A stretch of 64,000 bases of DNA from a virus: positions 1 through 64,000 of IMG/VR virus record IMGVR_UViG_3300025093_000019; one strand, written 5' to 3'. How positions within the stretch are numbered: position 1 is the stretch's first letter; each line of letters begins with the position of its first letter. A program made the position numbers and the translations under genes. Positions 37,513 to 45,594 of this stretch are shown here, in pieces. The notes under the pieces were generated by a model, which had not been told where the DNA came from, made no database searches, and saw only the letters and a program-made list of their open reading frames with translations.

Positions 37513-40500
37513 TTATTTAAATCCAGCACCTCCAAACATTTTTTGCATCTGCATATAGTTTATCAATCCACGTTCACCAGGACTTTGAACTGCATCAGTA
37601 TTTACACTTGCAGACTGTACTTTTTGTTGTTCTGCTGGTTGTTCTTCAACAGGAACTTCTTCTCCCTTGCTTTCTGCAATTGTTTGAGATCCAGCCCTTG
37701 TTGCCGTTTTTTGTGCGGCAACTTTTTCAGCCTGAATAAGAGTAGGAGTGATTAAGCTTCCTGCTGAAATATCATCAATTGATCGACTACCTATTGCAGT
37801 AAATTCGTCAAGTTTTCTTGGTAACAAATACTCTCCAGTATTAAACATGTTTCTTCCTAAAGCGTCTTTAAGACCAGGATTTACAATTTTATTGTCTATT
37901 TGGAGTAATGAGTTTTGCCAATAATTTTGAGGTTGAGAAACCATTTGATTTACATTTATTCTCTGGTTTAAAGGCAAACTTAAATAGTGTTTTCTAAATT
38001 CAGGATTACTCATCATTTCTGCTCTTGACGGAATAGATTTTGTTGCAGCGTCTTCTACAGCTTCTCTTGTAATTCCTGTCGGAAGACTTTTTCCTTTATT
38101 TGCACGAGTCATTAAATTTCCTAAGCTGTACTGAGATGCTGCGGCCTCTGTTAAAGGAGTTGCTTGATACATTAAATTATCTCCATATTGAGATGCGTAT
38201 TTAGCAAGTTCATCATTATTTTTTAATGCTTGTTGCCACATTGCATCAGAAGGATTAAATTGTCCACTAGCTATTCTATCTTTTAATTCTTGTAATGATT
38301 CTTTTCCTGTAAGTCTAACAAGATCTTTTCTTTTAAATAATTGACTAGGTTTAGCAACTCCTCTTAAAACTTGATTTACTCCAAGCTCTTTAGCTGTTGC
38401 ATAACCAAGCATTTTTGACGCTCCTGTAAGTTCACTAGCACCAGTAATACCACCAATAAGGTTAGCACCGGCATATCCTAAATCTTTTAATCCTTCAGCG
38501 TATTCACCTTTGTCAAAATCATCAGCAGCATCACTCATACTAACGCCTGCTTGAGTTGCATAATGTAATGGATTAAATACTTTAAAAGCGTCATTTATCC
38601 ATGACTCTGAATCTCCAGAAATATCATATAGATCTTGAGTAGTTACTCCATATCTGTCTGCAACCTGTTGTGCTTTCTCTGGATCACTAAGCCAAGCTTC
38701 TTGACCAACCATTGCACCTTCTCCTTGCATCCATTGAGATCCTGTTAATATAGGATCATCCATAAATGCTACAACTTGCTGTCCAGCTTTTTTGTACCAT
38801 GGCATATCATCCCATATCTTTTGCTCTTGTGCCTGGAAGTTTTGTATTTTTTTCTGTTGCATTTCTGGTGCGTACATAGCTTGAACCAATGCAACATCGT
38901 CATAATCTCCTGTTTCCGGATTAATAAAATCATCTCTACTCAGCCCTAATTCATCTTCCCACAAAACTCTATTTGTGTAATACTCATTCATTGCACTTCG
39001 AACAAATGCCTGTTGTTCAGCTCTAACTTGTTGGGGTGTTTTAATTTGAAAATCAAATGTATTATCAAAACTGCTATCAACAATGTTTGTCACGTCTGTT
39101 GATTCTGCAACTACAGGCATTGAATCATAACCTAATTCTATATTAGGCTGCTGATCACGTTGCTGCTCTCTTTCAATCCTGTCTGCCTCTTCCAAGAGTT
39201 TAGCACCTTCAATAGTTGGACCTCCAGCATAAGCTTCATCCCTTAGTTGTTGAGCAGTTTTTGAATCGGTTCTAGTAAGTAATGGCGGGGCTGGAGCAGT
39301 GTAGGTTTCTTCACCTGTTTCTTGTTCTTTTTGACGTTGCATAAGATCTCTAGCTGCTCTTTCTGCTGCTAGTTTTCTACTGGCTATTCCTTCAGCACGT
39401 TCACCAAATATTCTTTCAAGACCTTCTTCTGTTCCAAAATTAGATTTTATGAGTTCATTGAATGCACCTGATTTAGTAAAGCCCATATCCATGTACTCTT
39501 GAATCTTTCTCATGCCTCTCTCATCATATTTTGCTTGATGATAGTCATATACAGGCTGGAACATTTCATCTATTCTAGCACGATCTGCACCGGTTATTTC
39601 AGCAAGTTTGTTACCTCTATATCCATGTTGCATTATTCCTTCAGATATGTCAGCAACTTCATAGGCACTCAAGGATCCGTCTTCATTCATTACAGGGAAA
39701 TAATTCATATCCCTATACTCATTGAATATCTGATCCATAAAAGGAACTTCACCAGTATATCCTGATTCGTATTCTGCTAGTTGATCTTTTGTAAATGTAA
39801 TCTTAGGCTTAATTTTACCGCCATCTTGAAAGTTGAACCGAGCTCTTATCCCTGGCTTTATTTTGTTTATTCCTTTTTGATTTTTGCCATCAGCTATATT
39901 GTAAGTTCCAGTTAACCCTACAGAAAATTTAGGGAAGTTTTTTGATATACCTCCGAAAGCTTCTCCTTTCCAATATTTATTTGGCTGATAAGGAATAATA
40001 GCTCCAATATTTCCTTCTAAACCAGATGGAATATGTCCTGCACCCATTAAACCAAAGATTCCTTCTGGATTTGGATTAGCAAACATGTATTTGTACATAT
40101 TACTTTCTTTACCTCCTCCAAACTGGTGATTTAACCCAATGTCTATTGGAGTCCTTTCTTCAGGTAAGTTGGCCTTAGTATTTAAAAGTACATTCTTTAT
40201 ATTCTGTTTTGGAGGATCTGTTGGTCCACCATCTTCCATATAAACTTTACCACCAAACTTCCATCCTTCTTGAGGTTGTTCAAGTTCTGGCTGTTTGCGA
40301 TAATCAACTGTAATTTCTTCTCCTGCTCCAATCTTATCAATTGGCATAATAAAATGCTTGTTACCAATTTTTGTAACCCTAGCATTTGGTGTCTCGGAAT
40401 GATTATAGTTTTGTCCTAAATCTGTTGTTGGCCAATTGTCCTCATGGGTAGTTCCGAAAAATCCATCATTTACTGATAGATCTTCACCAGCAAACAATCC

Positions 40501-40551
40501 ATTTCCATGAATTTGAGAAGGTCCTACATATGTCTTTGTTCCCTTTTTCAT
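37513..40551 (-). CDS. Virion protein with N-terminal SET lysine-methyltransferase-like domain
   Basis: In this 1,012-residue protein, residues 8-85 match a compact SET domain: 'SQIHGNGLFAGEDL' (S-adenosylmethionine-binding G-x-G-L-F-A), 'NYNHSETPNARV' (N50-H51) and 'IGAGEEITVDYR' with Y84 as the conserved Tyr. SET proteins transfer methyl groups to lysine side chains. The linker has Gly-Gly motifs (FGGKVYMEDGG, FNFQDGG), and the remaining 900 residues are helical with a hydrophobic Gly/Ala-rich stretch near 700-740. Its place among large virion proteins suggests it is injected and could methylate host or phage proteins. It starts inside the previous stop (TAATG). The domain call is firm; activity and target are not shown. 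Confidence 0.8.
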   Translation of the reverse strand: MKKGTKTYVGPSQIHGNGLFAGEDLSVNDGFFGTTHEDNWPTTDLGQNYNHSETPNARVTKIGNKHFIMPIDKIGAGEEITVDYRKQPELEQPQEGWKFGGKVYMEDGGPTDPPKQNIKNVLLNTKANLPEERTPIDIGLNHQFGGGKESNMYKYMFANPNPEGIFGLMGAGHIPSGLEGNIGAIIPYQPNKYWKGEAFGGISKNFPKFSVGLTGTYNIADGKNQKGINKIKPGIRARFNFQDGGKIKPKITFTKDQLAEYESGYTGEVPFMDQIFNEYRDMNYFPVMNEDGSLSAYEVADISEGIMQHGYRGNKLAEITGADRARIDEMFQPVYDYHQAKYDERGMRKIQEYMDMGFTKSGAFNELIKSNFGTEEGLERIFGERAEGIASRKLAAERAARDLMQRQKEQETGEETYTAPAPPLLTRTDSKTAQQLRDEAYAGGPTIEGAKLLEEADRIEREQQRDQQPNIELGYDSMPVVAESTDVTNIVDSSFDNTFDFQIKTPQQVRAEQQAFVRSAMNEYYTNRVLWEDELGLSRDDFINPETGDYDDVALVQAMYAPEMQQKKIQNFQAQEQKIWDDMPWYKKAGQQVVAFMDDPILTGSQWMQGEGAMVGQEAWLSDPEKAQQVADRYGVTTQDLYDISGDSESWINDAFKVFNPLHYATQAGVSMSDAADDFDKGEYAEGLKDLGYAGANLIGGITGASELTGASKMLGYATAKELGVNQVLRGVAKPSQLFKRKDLVRLTGKESLQELKDRIASGQFNPSDAMWQQALKNNDELAKYASQYGDNLMYQATPLTEAAASQYSLGNLMTRANKGKSLPTGITREAVEDAATKSIPSRAEMMSNPEFRKHYLSLPLNQRINVNQMVSQPQNYWQNSLLQIDNKIVNPGLKDALGRNMFNTGEYLLPRKLDEFTAIGSRSIDDISAGSLITPTLIQAEKVAAQKTATRAGSQTIAESKGEEVPVEEQPAEQQKVQSASVNTDAVQSPGERGLINYMQMQKMFGGAGFK

Positions 40552-41303
40552 TATGCAACATTTCTAGACATTTTTACTTTAGGAACAATGTTATGTAGGA
40601 GCATGCTTATTTCGTTCATGTCGTCACGAGAAACATCTCTAAAGTTTCCTTTTGCTTTTGCAACATAGTGACCTAATCGATCGTTCAAGTACATATATCT
40701 TCCATCTGGAATCAATCCATTCATATAGTCCTCAAAATAAAGTTTAGTCATGCAATACCAAAAGCAAGCTTCTTGATGTCCATCTCTAATCATTGGAAGA
40801 CCTTCGTGATCTACAGCTACTCCTATGTAGTCTATATCAACAGTGTATTCTTGACTGAATGTTCCAGGATCATCAAGGTTAAATCGAAGATAAGCTCCAT
40901 CCCAATCATATTTTGGAACAGAACACTTATTTCTATAAACACTCAAGATCCTATAAATGTTACAAGGTAGATATGCTTTATTATGCTTCACAGTAACTTT
41001 TACATTTCTGTACTTCACAAAAGCATCATACATTGCTATCTCATCTGTCTCACATTCACCACACCATTCCGCAATATCATATATGTCAAACTCTTTACCT
41101 TTGACGTTTCTAGATATTCTTGCGGCTACATTTCTTACAGAGACATATTTACCTGAGTTAATATGCTCTACAGCTTCAGCAGAAAAACTCTTTTGAGAGC
41201 AATCTCCTGTACCGGGAACATTAATATCACAACTGCTTGCAGATTGTCCAGTGACATTTAAGTTTACCGTGTTGGCTGGATTATTGAAACTACTATGACT
41301 CAT
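40551..41303 (-). CDS. Probable tail tube/ring protein of the crAss-like head-tail connector
   Basis: This 250-residue protein starts at MSHSSF (ATG 41303), one base after the preceding stop; an earlier ATG at 41324 overlaps. After a Ser/Asn/Thr-rich leader comes a conserved-looking core: 'KVTVKHNKAYLPCNIYRIL', 'YTVDIDYIGVAVDHEGLPMI' and 'EACFWYCMTKLYFEDYM'. This resembles the tail tubular/ring proteins of crAss-like phages, related to P22 gp4 and T7 gp11. The position between the HU/IHF-like gene and the large virion genes fits. Medium confidence because no alignment was run. Confidence 0.55.
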   Translation of the reverse strand: MSHSSFNNPANTVNLNVTGQSASSCDINVPGTGDCSQKSFSAEAVEHINSGKYVSVRNVAARISRNVKGKEFDIYDIAEWCGECETDEIAMYDAFVKYRNVKVTVKHNKAYLPCNIYRILSVYRNKCSVPKYDWDGAYLRFNLDDPGTFSQEYTVDIDYIGVAVDHEGLPMIRDGHQEACFWYCMTKLYFEDYMNGLIPDGRYMYLNDRLGHYVAKAKGNFRDVSRDDMNEISMLLHNIVPKVKMSRNVA

Positions 41304-41304
41304 A

Positions 41305-41757
41305 CTATTCGTATTTATGACCACTCTTTATTAAATGGTACATTTTTGTTCTTAACCTAGTATTAAATCTTAGACGATAATGCTTCTTGTTTCTTTTTGT
41401 TATTTCTTGGTTTATCTTTAATCTTGGAGTAAAGACTCTACCATCAGATTCAATATCATAAATATAATCAGAACGATTTTCATTTGCTGTATTCGATACT
41501 TTTAAATAACCAAATCCAGGAGATGGAAAAACAAATATTTCATTGTTCTCAATCAGATCTGTAGATAGTTTACTTAAAAAAGAATTGAACACATGTGTTG
41601 CAATACTCTTTGCTTCTGATTCTGTTTTTGTTCCTAATAGATCTTTATATGAACTGAAGGATCTCTTTTTAAAGTTGTCTAAACTTAAAACATCAGACAA
41701 GCTATTTATCTTGTATGCATAAGTAGCATCATCATTGACAAATTGCTCATATCTCAT
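41305..41757 (-). CDS. Possible HU/IHF-like DNA-binding virion protein
   Basis: This 150-residue basic protein starts at MRYEQFVND (ATG 41757), one base after the upstream stop. 'SEAKSIATHVFNSFLSKLSTDL', given here as positions 49-70, is a helical pair followed by 'NEIFVFPSPGFGYLKV', which resembles the HU/IHF transition into the beta-arm (a..a..a...i..aL..g..v.i.gFG.f.v). The C-terminal third is Lys/Arg-rich. An IHF-like gene next to the tail genes is a hallmark of crAss-like phages, which supports the idea. The typical proline of the arm tip is not evident, so this is a tentative call. Confidence 0.45.
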   Translation of the reverse strand: MRYEQFVNDDATYAYKINSLSDVLSLDNFKKRSFSSYKDLLGTKTESEAKSIATHVFNSFLSKLSTDLIENNEIFVFPSPGFGYLKVSNTANENRSDYIYDIESDGRVFTPRLKINQEITKRNKKHYRLRFNTRLRTKMYHLIKSGHKYE

Positions 41758-41758
41758 A

Positions 41759-42151
41759 TTAATGTTTAAATCGATCGGTAGGCTGAATTTCACTTGCTGT
41801 CTTCCAGATTTGATTTGGATCCGGATGTGCAACTATCTCTGAAAAGTCAGTACCTGGGTTTAAATGTTGATCTCTTCTTGCTACATCAAAGTCTTGGCTT
41901 TCTTTTGGAATCGCTACGTTTGTCTCTACTACATACTTTTGATCTACATAAAATATGTTTCCAGAAACACAAACACCATAGTGTTTAACTATAGCTTTTT
42001 TTGTTCCTCCACATCCACAACCAATTTCTAACCAAACAATCCTATCAAATTCATATTGATGATTTATCTTAAACAGATGACCACCCATGTACAATCTATT
42101 TTGAAAAGTAACATGGCCACATACATCTTCTTGTCTAACGATATTCGGCAT
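41759..42151 (-). CDS. Small beta-rich connector-region protein
   Basis: This 130-residue protein has a beta-strand-rich N-terminal half and 'EIGCGCGGTKK' near residue 45. It starts within the stop of the upstream gene. It lies between two probable connector proteins, which suggests a small head-tail joining or decoration part. No known motif. Function inferred from position only. Confidence 0.55.
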   Translation of the reverse strand: MPNIVRQEDVCGHVTFQNRLYMGGHLFKINHQYEFDRIVWLEIGCGCGGTKKAIVKHYGVCVSGNIFYVDQKYVVETNVAIPKESQDFDVARRDQHLNPGTDFSEIVAHPDPNQIWKTASEIQPTDRFKH

Positions 42152-42816
42152 TATTCAATTCTACTTGGTTTATTTAATTGATCCGGACTTTCATCTCTAG
42201 CATTATTGCCTTCGTCTGGACCTATCTGGATTGTGCTCATAAACTGCTGTATAGCCAATAACTCTAACTTGTGTATTAAATGTCTAGCAATAGGGAATGG
42301 ATCATCTTCATTACAAATGTCTCTAGGATCTTCAAGAACACCAATCAAACAAACAAATTTCAAACCATGAGTAGGAAGGTTTTTTAATATCGCTTTATCA
42401 TCAACCAGTGTAAATGATGGAGCTTTACCTGTATATTTCTCATGATCAGAATATAAAAACCCTTGGAAGCTTGTTCTTCTAAATGGATTTCTTTTGTCAA
42501 CTGTTCCTAAATACTTAATAGCATCATAGCCAACCGACGATTCTACTTTAGGTATTTTTATGTAATATTCTTTTACTCCAGAGTTATATCCATTACAATG
42601 AATAACATCACACTCTACTTCTAAGCAACACTCAGTTGTATAGTCTTGATCATTTAATTTTCTGAACTTTCTGTATTCTTCTTTCAAAAGCAGAGATCTA
42701 ATATCCCAACACTTATCATAAACAAGTTGAATATCAATGCGTTCATCATCAGTAGGATAATATCCTTTAATTTGATTCCTGATGCTGTAACCTATTTCTG
42801 CTAATGTTTTTGACAT
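42151..42816 (-). CDS. Probable head-tail connector/ring protein
   Basis: This 221-residue protein starts at MSKTLAEIG (ATG 42816), one base after the upstream stop; an earlier ATG at 42828 overlaps. The helical N-terminus ('YDKCWDIRSLLLKEEYRKF') and the C-terminal 'DPFPIARHLIHKLELLAIQQF' resemble structural genes that follow the capsid gene in crAss-like phages. The tail of the protein is rich in Asn, Asp and Pro and likely flexible. Ring or adaptor function is inferred from order, size and this resemblance. Confidence 0.5.
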   Translation of the reverse strand: MSKTLAEIGYSIRNQIKGYYPTDDERIDIQLVYDKCWDIRSLLLKEEYRKFRKLNDQDYTTECCLEVECDVIHCNGYNSGVKEYYIKIPKVESSVGYDAIKYLGTVDKRNPFRRTSFQGFLYSDHEKYTGKAPSFTLVDDKAILKNLPTHGLKFVCLIGVLEDPRDICNEDDPFPIARHLIHKLELLAIQQFMSTIQIGPDEGNNARDESPDQLNKPSRIE

Positions 42817-42817
42817 C

Positions 42818-43147
42818 TTAAAGCCCAATTAATTTATTCCTCAAAACCCACATTACAGTATTAATGTACGAAGAACTGACACATGAAAAAACCCATAGAA
42901 GATATGTTCTTGCGTCTTTAAAATCTACATTACAATAATATGCTACTAAAAAGTAGATTATCGTACCCCAAAAACTTGACATGCATGCACAACAAACAAT
43001 TACTGGTTTCATCACCCATACAGGTGTGTTGTTTACAAACCAAGATCTAATAGGATATCCGATTCTGCCCCCATCTACGTCGTCAGTAATCTCACGCAGA
43101 CCGAGGCAGAAAATAGATATCATTGTTATTGTCCAAACAATACTCAT
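42818..43147 (-). CDS. Small membrane protein, DUF1360-like
   Basis: This 109-residue protein has an N-terminal hydrophobic segment, 'MKPVIVCCACMSSFWGTII' running into a second span, and a third near residues 80-100. A 'CxxCxSFW' signature in a multi-span protein recalls the DUF1360 group. Membrane proteins are unexpected inside the structural block, so it may act on the host membrane late in infection. Function unknown. Confidence 0.6.
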   Translation of the reverse strand: MSIVWTITMISIFCLGLREITDDVDGGRIGYPIRSWFVNNTPVWVMKPVIVCCACMSSFWGTIIYFLVAYYCNVDFKDARTYLLWVFSCVSSSYINTVMWVLRNKLIGL

Positions 43148-43917
43148 TATAGAGTACCACCATTTGCAACTGGAATCAATCCTGCAATAGGAGTATCAAA
43201 CGCTGCAAAGTTTGGATCATTTGCACGAACATAGAAGTAAACTTCTTTTTCGTACTCATTGTAATGGTTTGCTCCATCCACATCCTGAACGTCTTCTAGT
43301 CCACGGATCGTAAAGTGATACTCACAATAGTCATCTCCTAGAACTGGGATGTTAGGTTGTGCACCTTGCATACCCCAACGGATTGGGAACAATCTACTCA
43401 TGTACTCAGAATCAAGAACCGCTTTCACGTAAGCAACTGTTTCAGTCACTGTTCCTGATGCAGTGTAAGCATTGAAGTTTACACCTGGTTTCCCAGTAAG
43501 TGTAATCACAGTACCTACAACTGATGCAGTAACACATGCAAACGGATCTGCGTTGATTGAAGCTGCGATTGCAGCAGCTGTATCGGCAGCAGTTGGTGTT
43601 CCACCAGCAGGATCCTCATAGCAGTAAGTGCGGATTGCAGGGAATGTTGTTTGAACTTCATAGTTCTGAAGGTTCGGCAAACATTCAACTGTCATGCACC
43701 ACTCGTAAGGACACTCGCATGATGTTGGAATAGCTACATCTACTTCAACCTCTTTTGGAGTTTCAGCAGAAGTACAAGTCTTGTGAGACTCGATTTGGTT
43801 TGCAGCAGTTAGAATGCCATAGCCTTCCACTGTTGCTGTAACATTAGGTGTTACATTCGTAATAATTGCCGGATCAATGTTGTTGATTAAGATCCTATCG
43901 GCTGCTCTTCTTAACAT
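43147..43917 (-). CDS. Abundant-looking virion protein, candidate tail or decoration protein
   Basis: In this 256-residue protein the middle region 'TPTAADTAAAIAASINADPF' followed by 'VVGTVITLTGKPGVNFNAY' matches a pattern common in phage tail-tube and sheath-like proteins. There are several Cys in the N-terminal third (CECPYEWC). Codon use is noticeably richer in G and C than in neighbouring genes and similar to the capsid gene, as expected for highly expressed proteins. It starts after a 28-base gap and is followed by a membrane protein. Exact role not determined. Confidence 0.55.
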   Translation of the reverse strand: MLRRAADRILINNIDPAIITNVTPNVTATVEGYGILTAANQIESHKTCTSAETPKEVEVDVAIPTSCECPYEWCMTVECLPNLQNYEVQTTFPAIRTYCYEDPAGGTPTAADTAAAIAASINADPFACVTASVVGTVITLTGKPGVNFNAYTASGTVTETVAYVKAVLDSEYMSRLFPIRWGMQGAQPNIPVLGDDYCEYHFTIRGLEDVQDVDGANHYNEYEKEVYFYVRANDPNFAAFDTPIAGLIPVANGGTL

Positions 43918-43945
43918 TTTCTTTCTTTTTTAGAATGTTTAAAAC

Positions 43946-44668
43946 TTATGTAATTGACTGAGAATCTTCTGCGATCTTTTGCTGGTATCTTGGTGACTCA
44001 TATATGCCTAACTTTTTACGGATAGCTACATCTACAATCTCCTCTCTAATATGTAGCGGAAGTTCACAAGGAATATCCACATTAGACTGAGGAGTTGGAA
44101 CTTGGATTCTTCTCGGATACCTAAGATAATCTATCAAGGCATATACCGCATAAGAATCCGTTCCTGTTTTGCATCTTATAGTATTTCCAAGCATCTTGTA
44201 ATACAACCTATCATTTGTTGGCTTGTTGTAAGGATCTTTTGCAATAGCATATTCCTTATCAGCCCTTAATGGTTTAGCTGCAATAGGATCAGAAATACCA
44301 GTTCTTCCGCATTTATCGTTTATGTACTCAATCTTAAAAGCAACATTCAACAAGAACATATACCCATTGTTGTCGCCATTAGGATTTCCAGGAGTAGTAA
44401 CGAAACTATTTGGACTATAAGGCAGTTCAAATATTTCTCCTCCCGGCTCAGTAACGCCTACATTTACAAGTTCATCACGGCACTCAATGATTCTAAGATC
44501 ATCAATTCTCTTCTGAGTTTTCTCGACTTCTGTGTATTTGTTTTTAACTAACTCGTCTTGCGACCAATTAATTAATCGATTAAACTCATCTGGAGTAACT
44601 GTGCCAGTGTGTTCCTTGTTAATTCCATCAAGGAATTCTGTAAACATATTTTGAGCAGTTACAAACAT
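43946..44668 (-). CDS. Probable connector/adaptor protein
   Basis: This 240-residue protein has a helical N-terminus with 'FNRLINWSQDELVKNKYTEV' and a coiled stretch, then a beta-rich middle and a helical end. Size, fold type by eye and position after the capsid gene suggest a ring or adaptor protein of the head-tail interface, as in crAss-like phages. It lies 3 bases from the previous gene. No catalytic motif. Confidence 0.5.
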   Translation of the reverse strand: MFVTAQNMFTEFLDGINKEHTGTVTPDEFNRLINWSQDELVKNKYTEVEKTQKRIDDLRIIECRDELVNVGVTEPGGEIFELPYSPNSFVTTPGNPNGDNNGYMFLLNVAFKIEYINDKCGRTGISDPIAAKPLRADKEYAIAKDPYNKPTNDRLYYKMLGNTIRCKTGTDSYAVYALIDYLRYPRRIQVPTPQSNVDIPCELPLHIREEIVDVAIRKKLGIYESPRYQQKIAEDSQSIT

Positions 44669-44671
44669 CTA

Positions 44672-45550
44672 TTAGTCTTTTTTCGCACCAGCTTTAGCTC
44701 TAGGCTTTCTAGCAGGCTTTGATTCTTTGTCGTTTTCTTCTTTTTTAGAAGCTGTTTCTGAAGCAGGCTTAACTTGTTCCATCTCTTGGATTCTTGGTTC
44801 TGCCGGACCAGACTTCATCATTTTATGCCACTGGGTAACAATTGATGAGTTTAGAGGATCCTTCAACCACTGAATAGCATAATCTTCATTGATACCAATC
44901 AAGTCTTTACCATTCATGTATCTACCATTATCCAAATAGATAACATGATTCTCAAGAAGCTTTTTCAAGAAGATCTTATGTTTTAGATCCTTATCATTGC
45001 TTACATCAAGAATTTGCTGAGGTTTTTCTTCTGCAATTTCATAAAGAACACTTTCAATTTGAGTCCCTGACAAGTTCGTAGTGTACTTACCAAGTATTCT
45101 TGAGTAGTTCATCATTTCCTCCATTGACAATGAAGCAATGGTAGCAAACGCTTTACCTTTCAATTTACTCTTACTGATAGTAGCAGTTGCCTCTTTCTCT
45201 TTGTCTTCAATGTAAAATCTATGACGATCCGGGTTGATCCCGTTTTTGTCGTGAGCAACCATTGGATCATCTTTAATAACCTCAAACAGAAGTGCATCAT
45301 TTGGATTGTCCAAGTCAAAAACTTGCAAATGATAGGCACGTACAGTTAGTTCATCAATTACATTATCGTCACGATCTCTTTTTGGTTCCAGTGTGATTGT
45401 TACTCTTTCCTGTAACTCTGGAGTCAATCTTGACTTGTAATCAATAACCTGTCGTGTTGAGGGATCTTCTTTAGGTGCTATAAACACCGGAGCCTCGTGA
45501 TATCTTTTATCTATGGCTACCAACCTTTTTTTATTTGAAACAGTTTCCAT
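44672..45550 (-). CDS. Virion-region protein with Lys-rich tail
   Basis: This 292-residue protein is strongly charged and follows the capsid gene by 44 bases. The N-terminal ~110 residues look beta-rich; the middle is helical ('MEEMMNYSRILGKY'). The C-terminal ~35 residues are Lys/Ala/Arg-rich (SKKEENDKESKPARKPRAKA), like nucleic-acid-binding tails. It may bind packaged DNA or decorate the capsid. Family not recognised. Confidence 0.55.
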   Translation of the reverse strand: METVSNKKRLVAIDKRYHEAPVFIAPKEDPSTRQVIDYKSRLTPELQERVTITLEPKRDRDDNVIDELTVRAYHLQVFDLDNPNDALLFEVIKDDPMVAHDKNGINPDRHRFYIEDKEKEATATISKSKLKGKAFATIASLSMEEMMNYSRILGKYTTNLSGTQIESVLYEIAEEKPQQILDVSNDKDLKHKIFLKKLLENHVIYLDNGRYMNGKDLIGINEDYAIQWLKDPLNSSIVTQWHKMMKSGPAEPRIQEMEQVKPASETASKKEENDKESKPARKPRAKAGAKKD

Positions 45551-45594
45551 TTTTTTCTAGTTTCTTAGTTCTTAATTCTTATTCTATGATCTTA

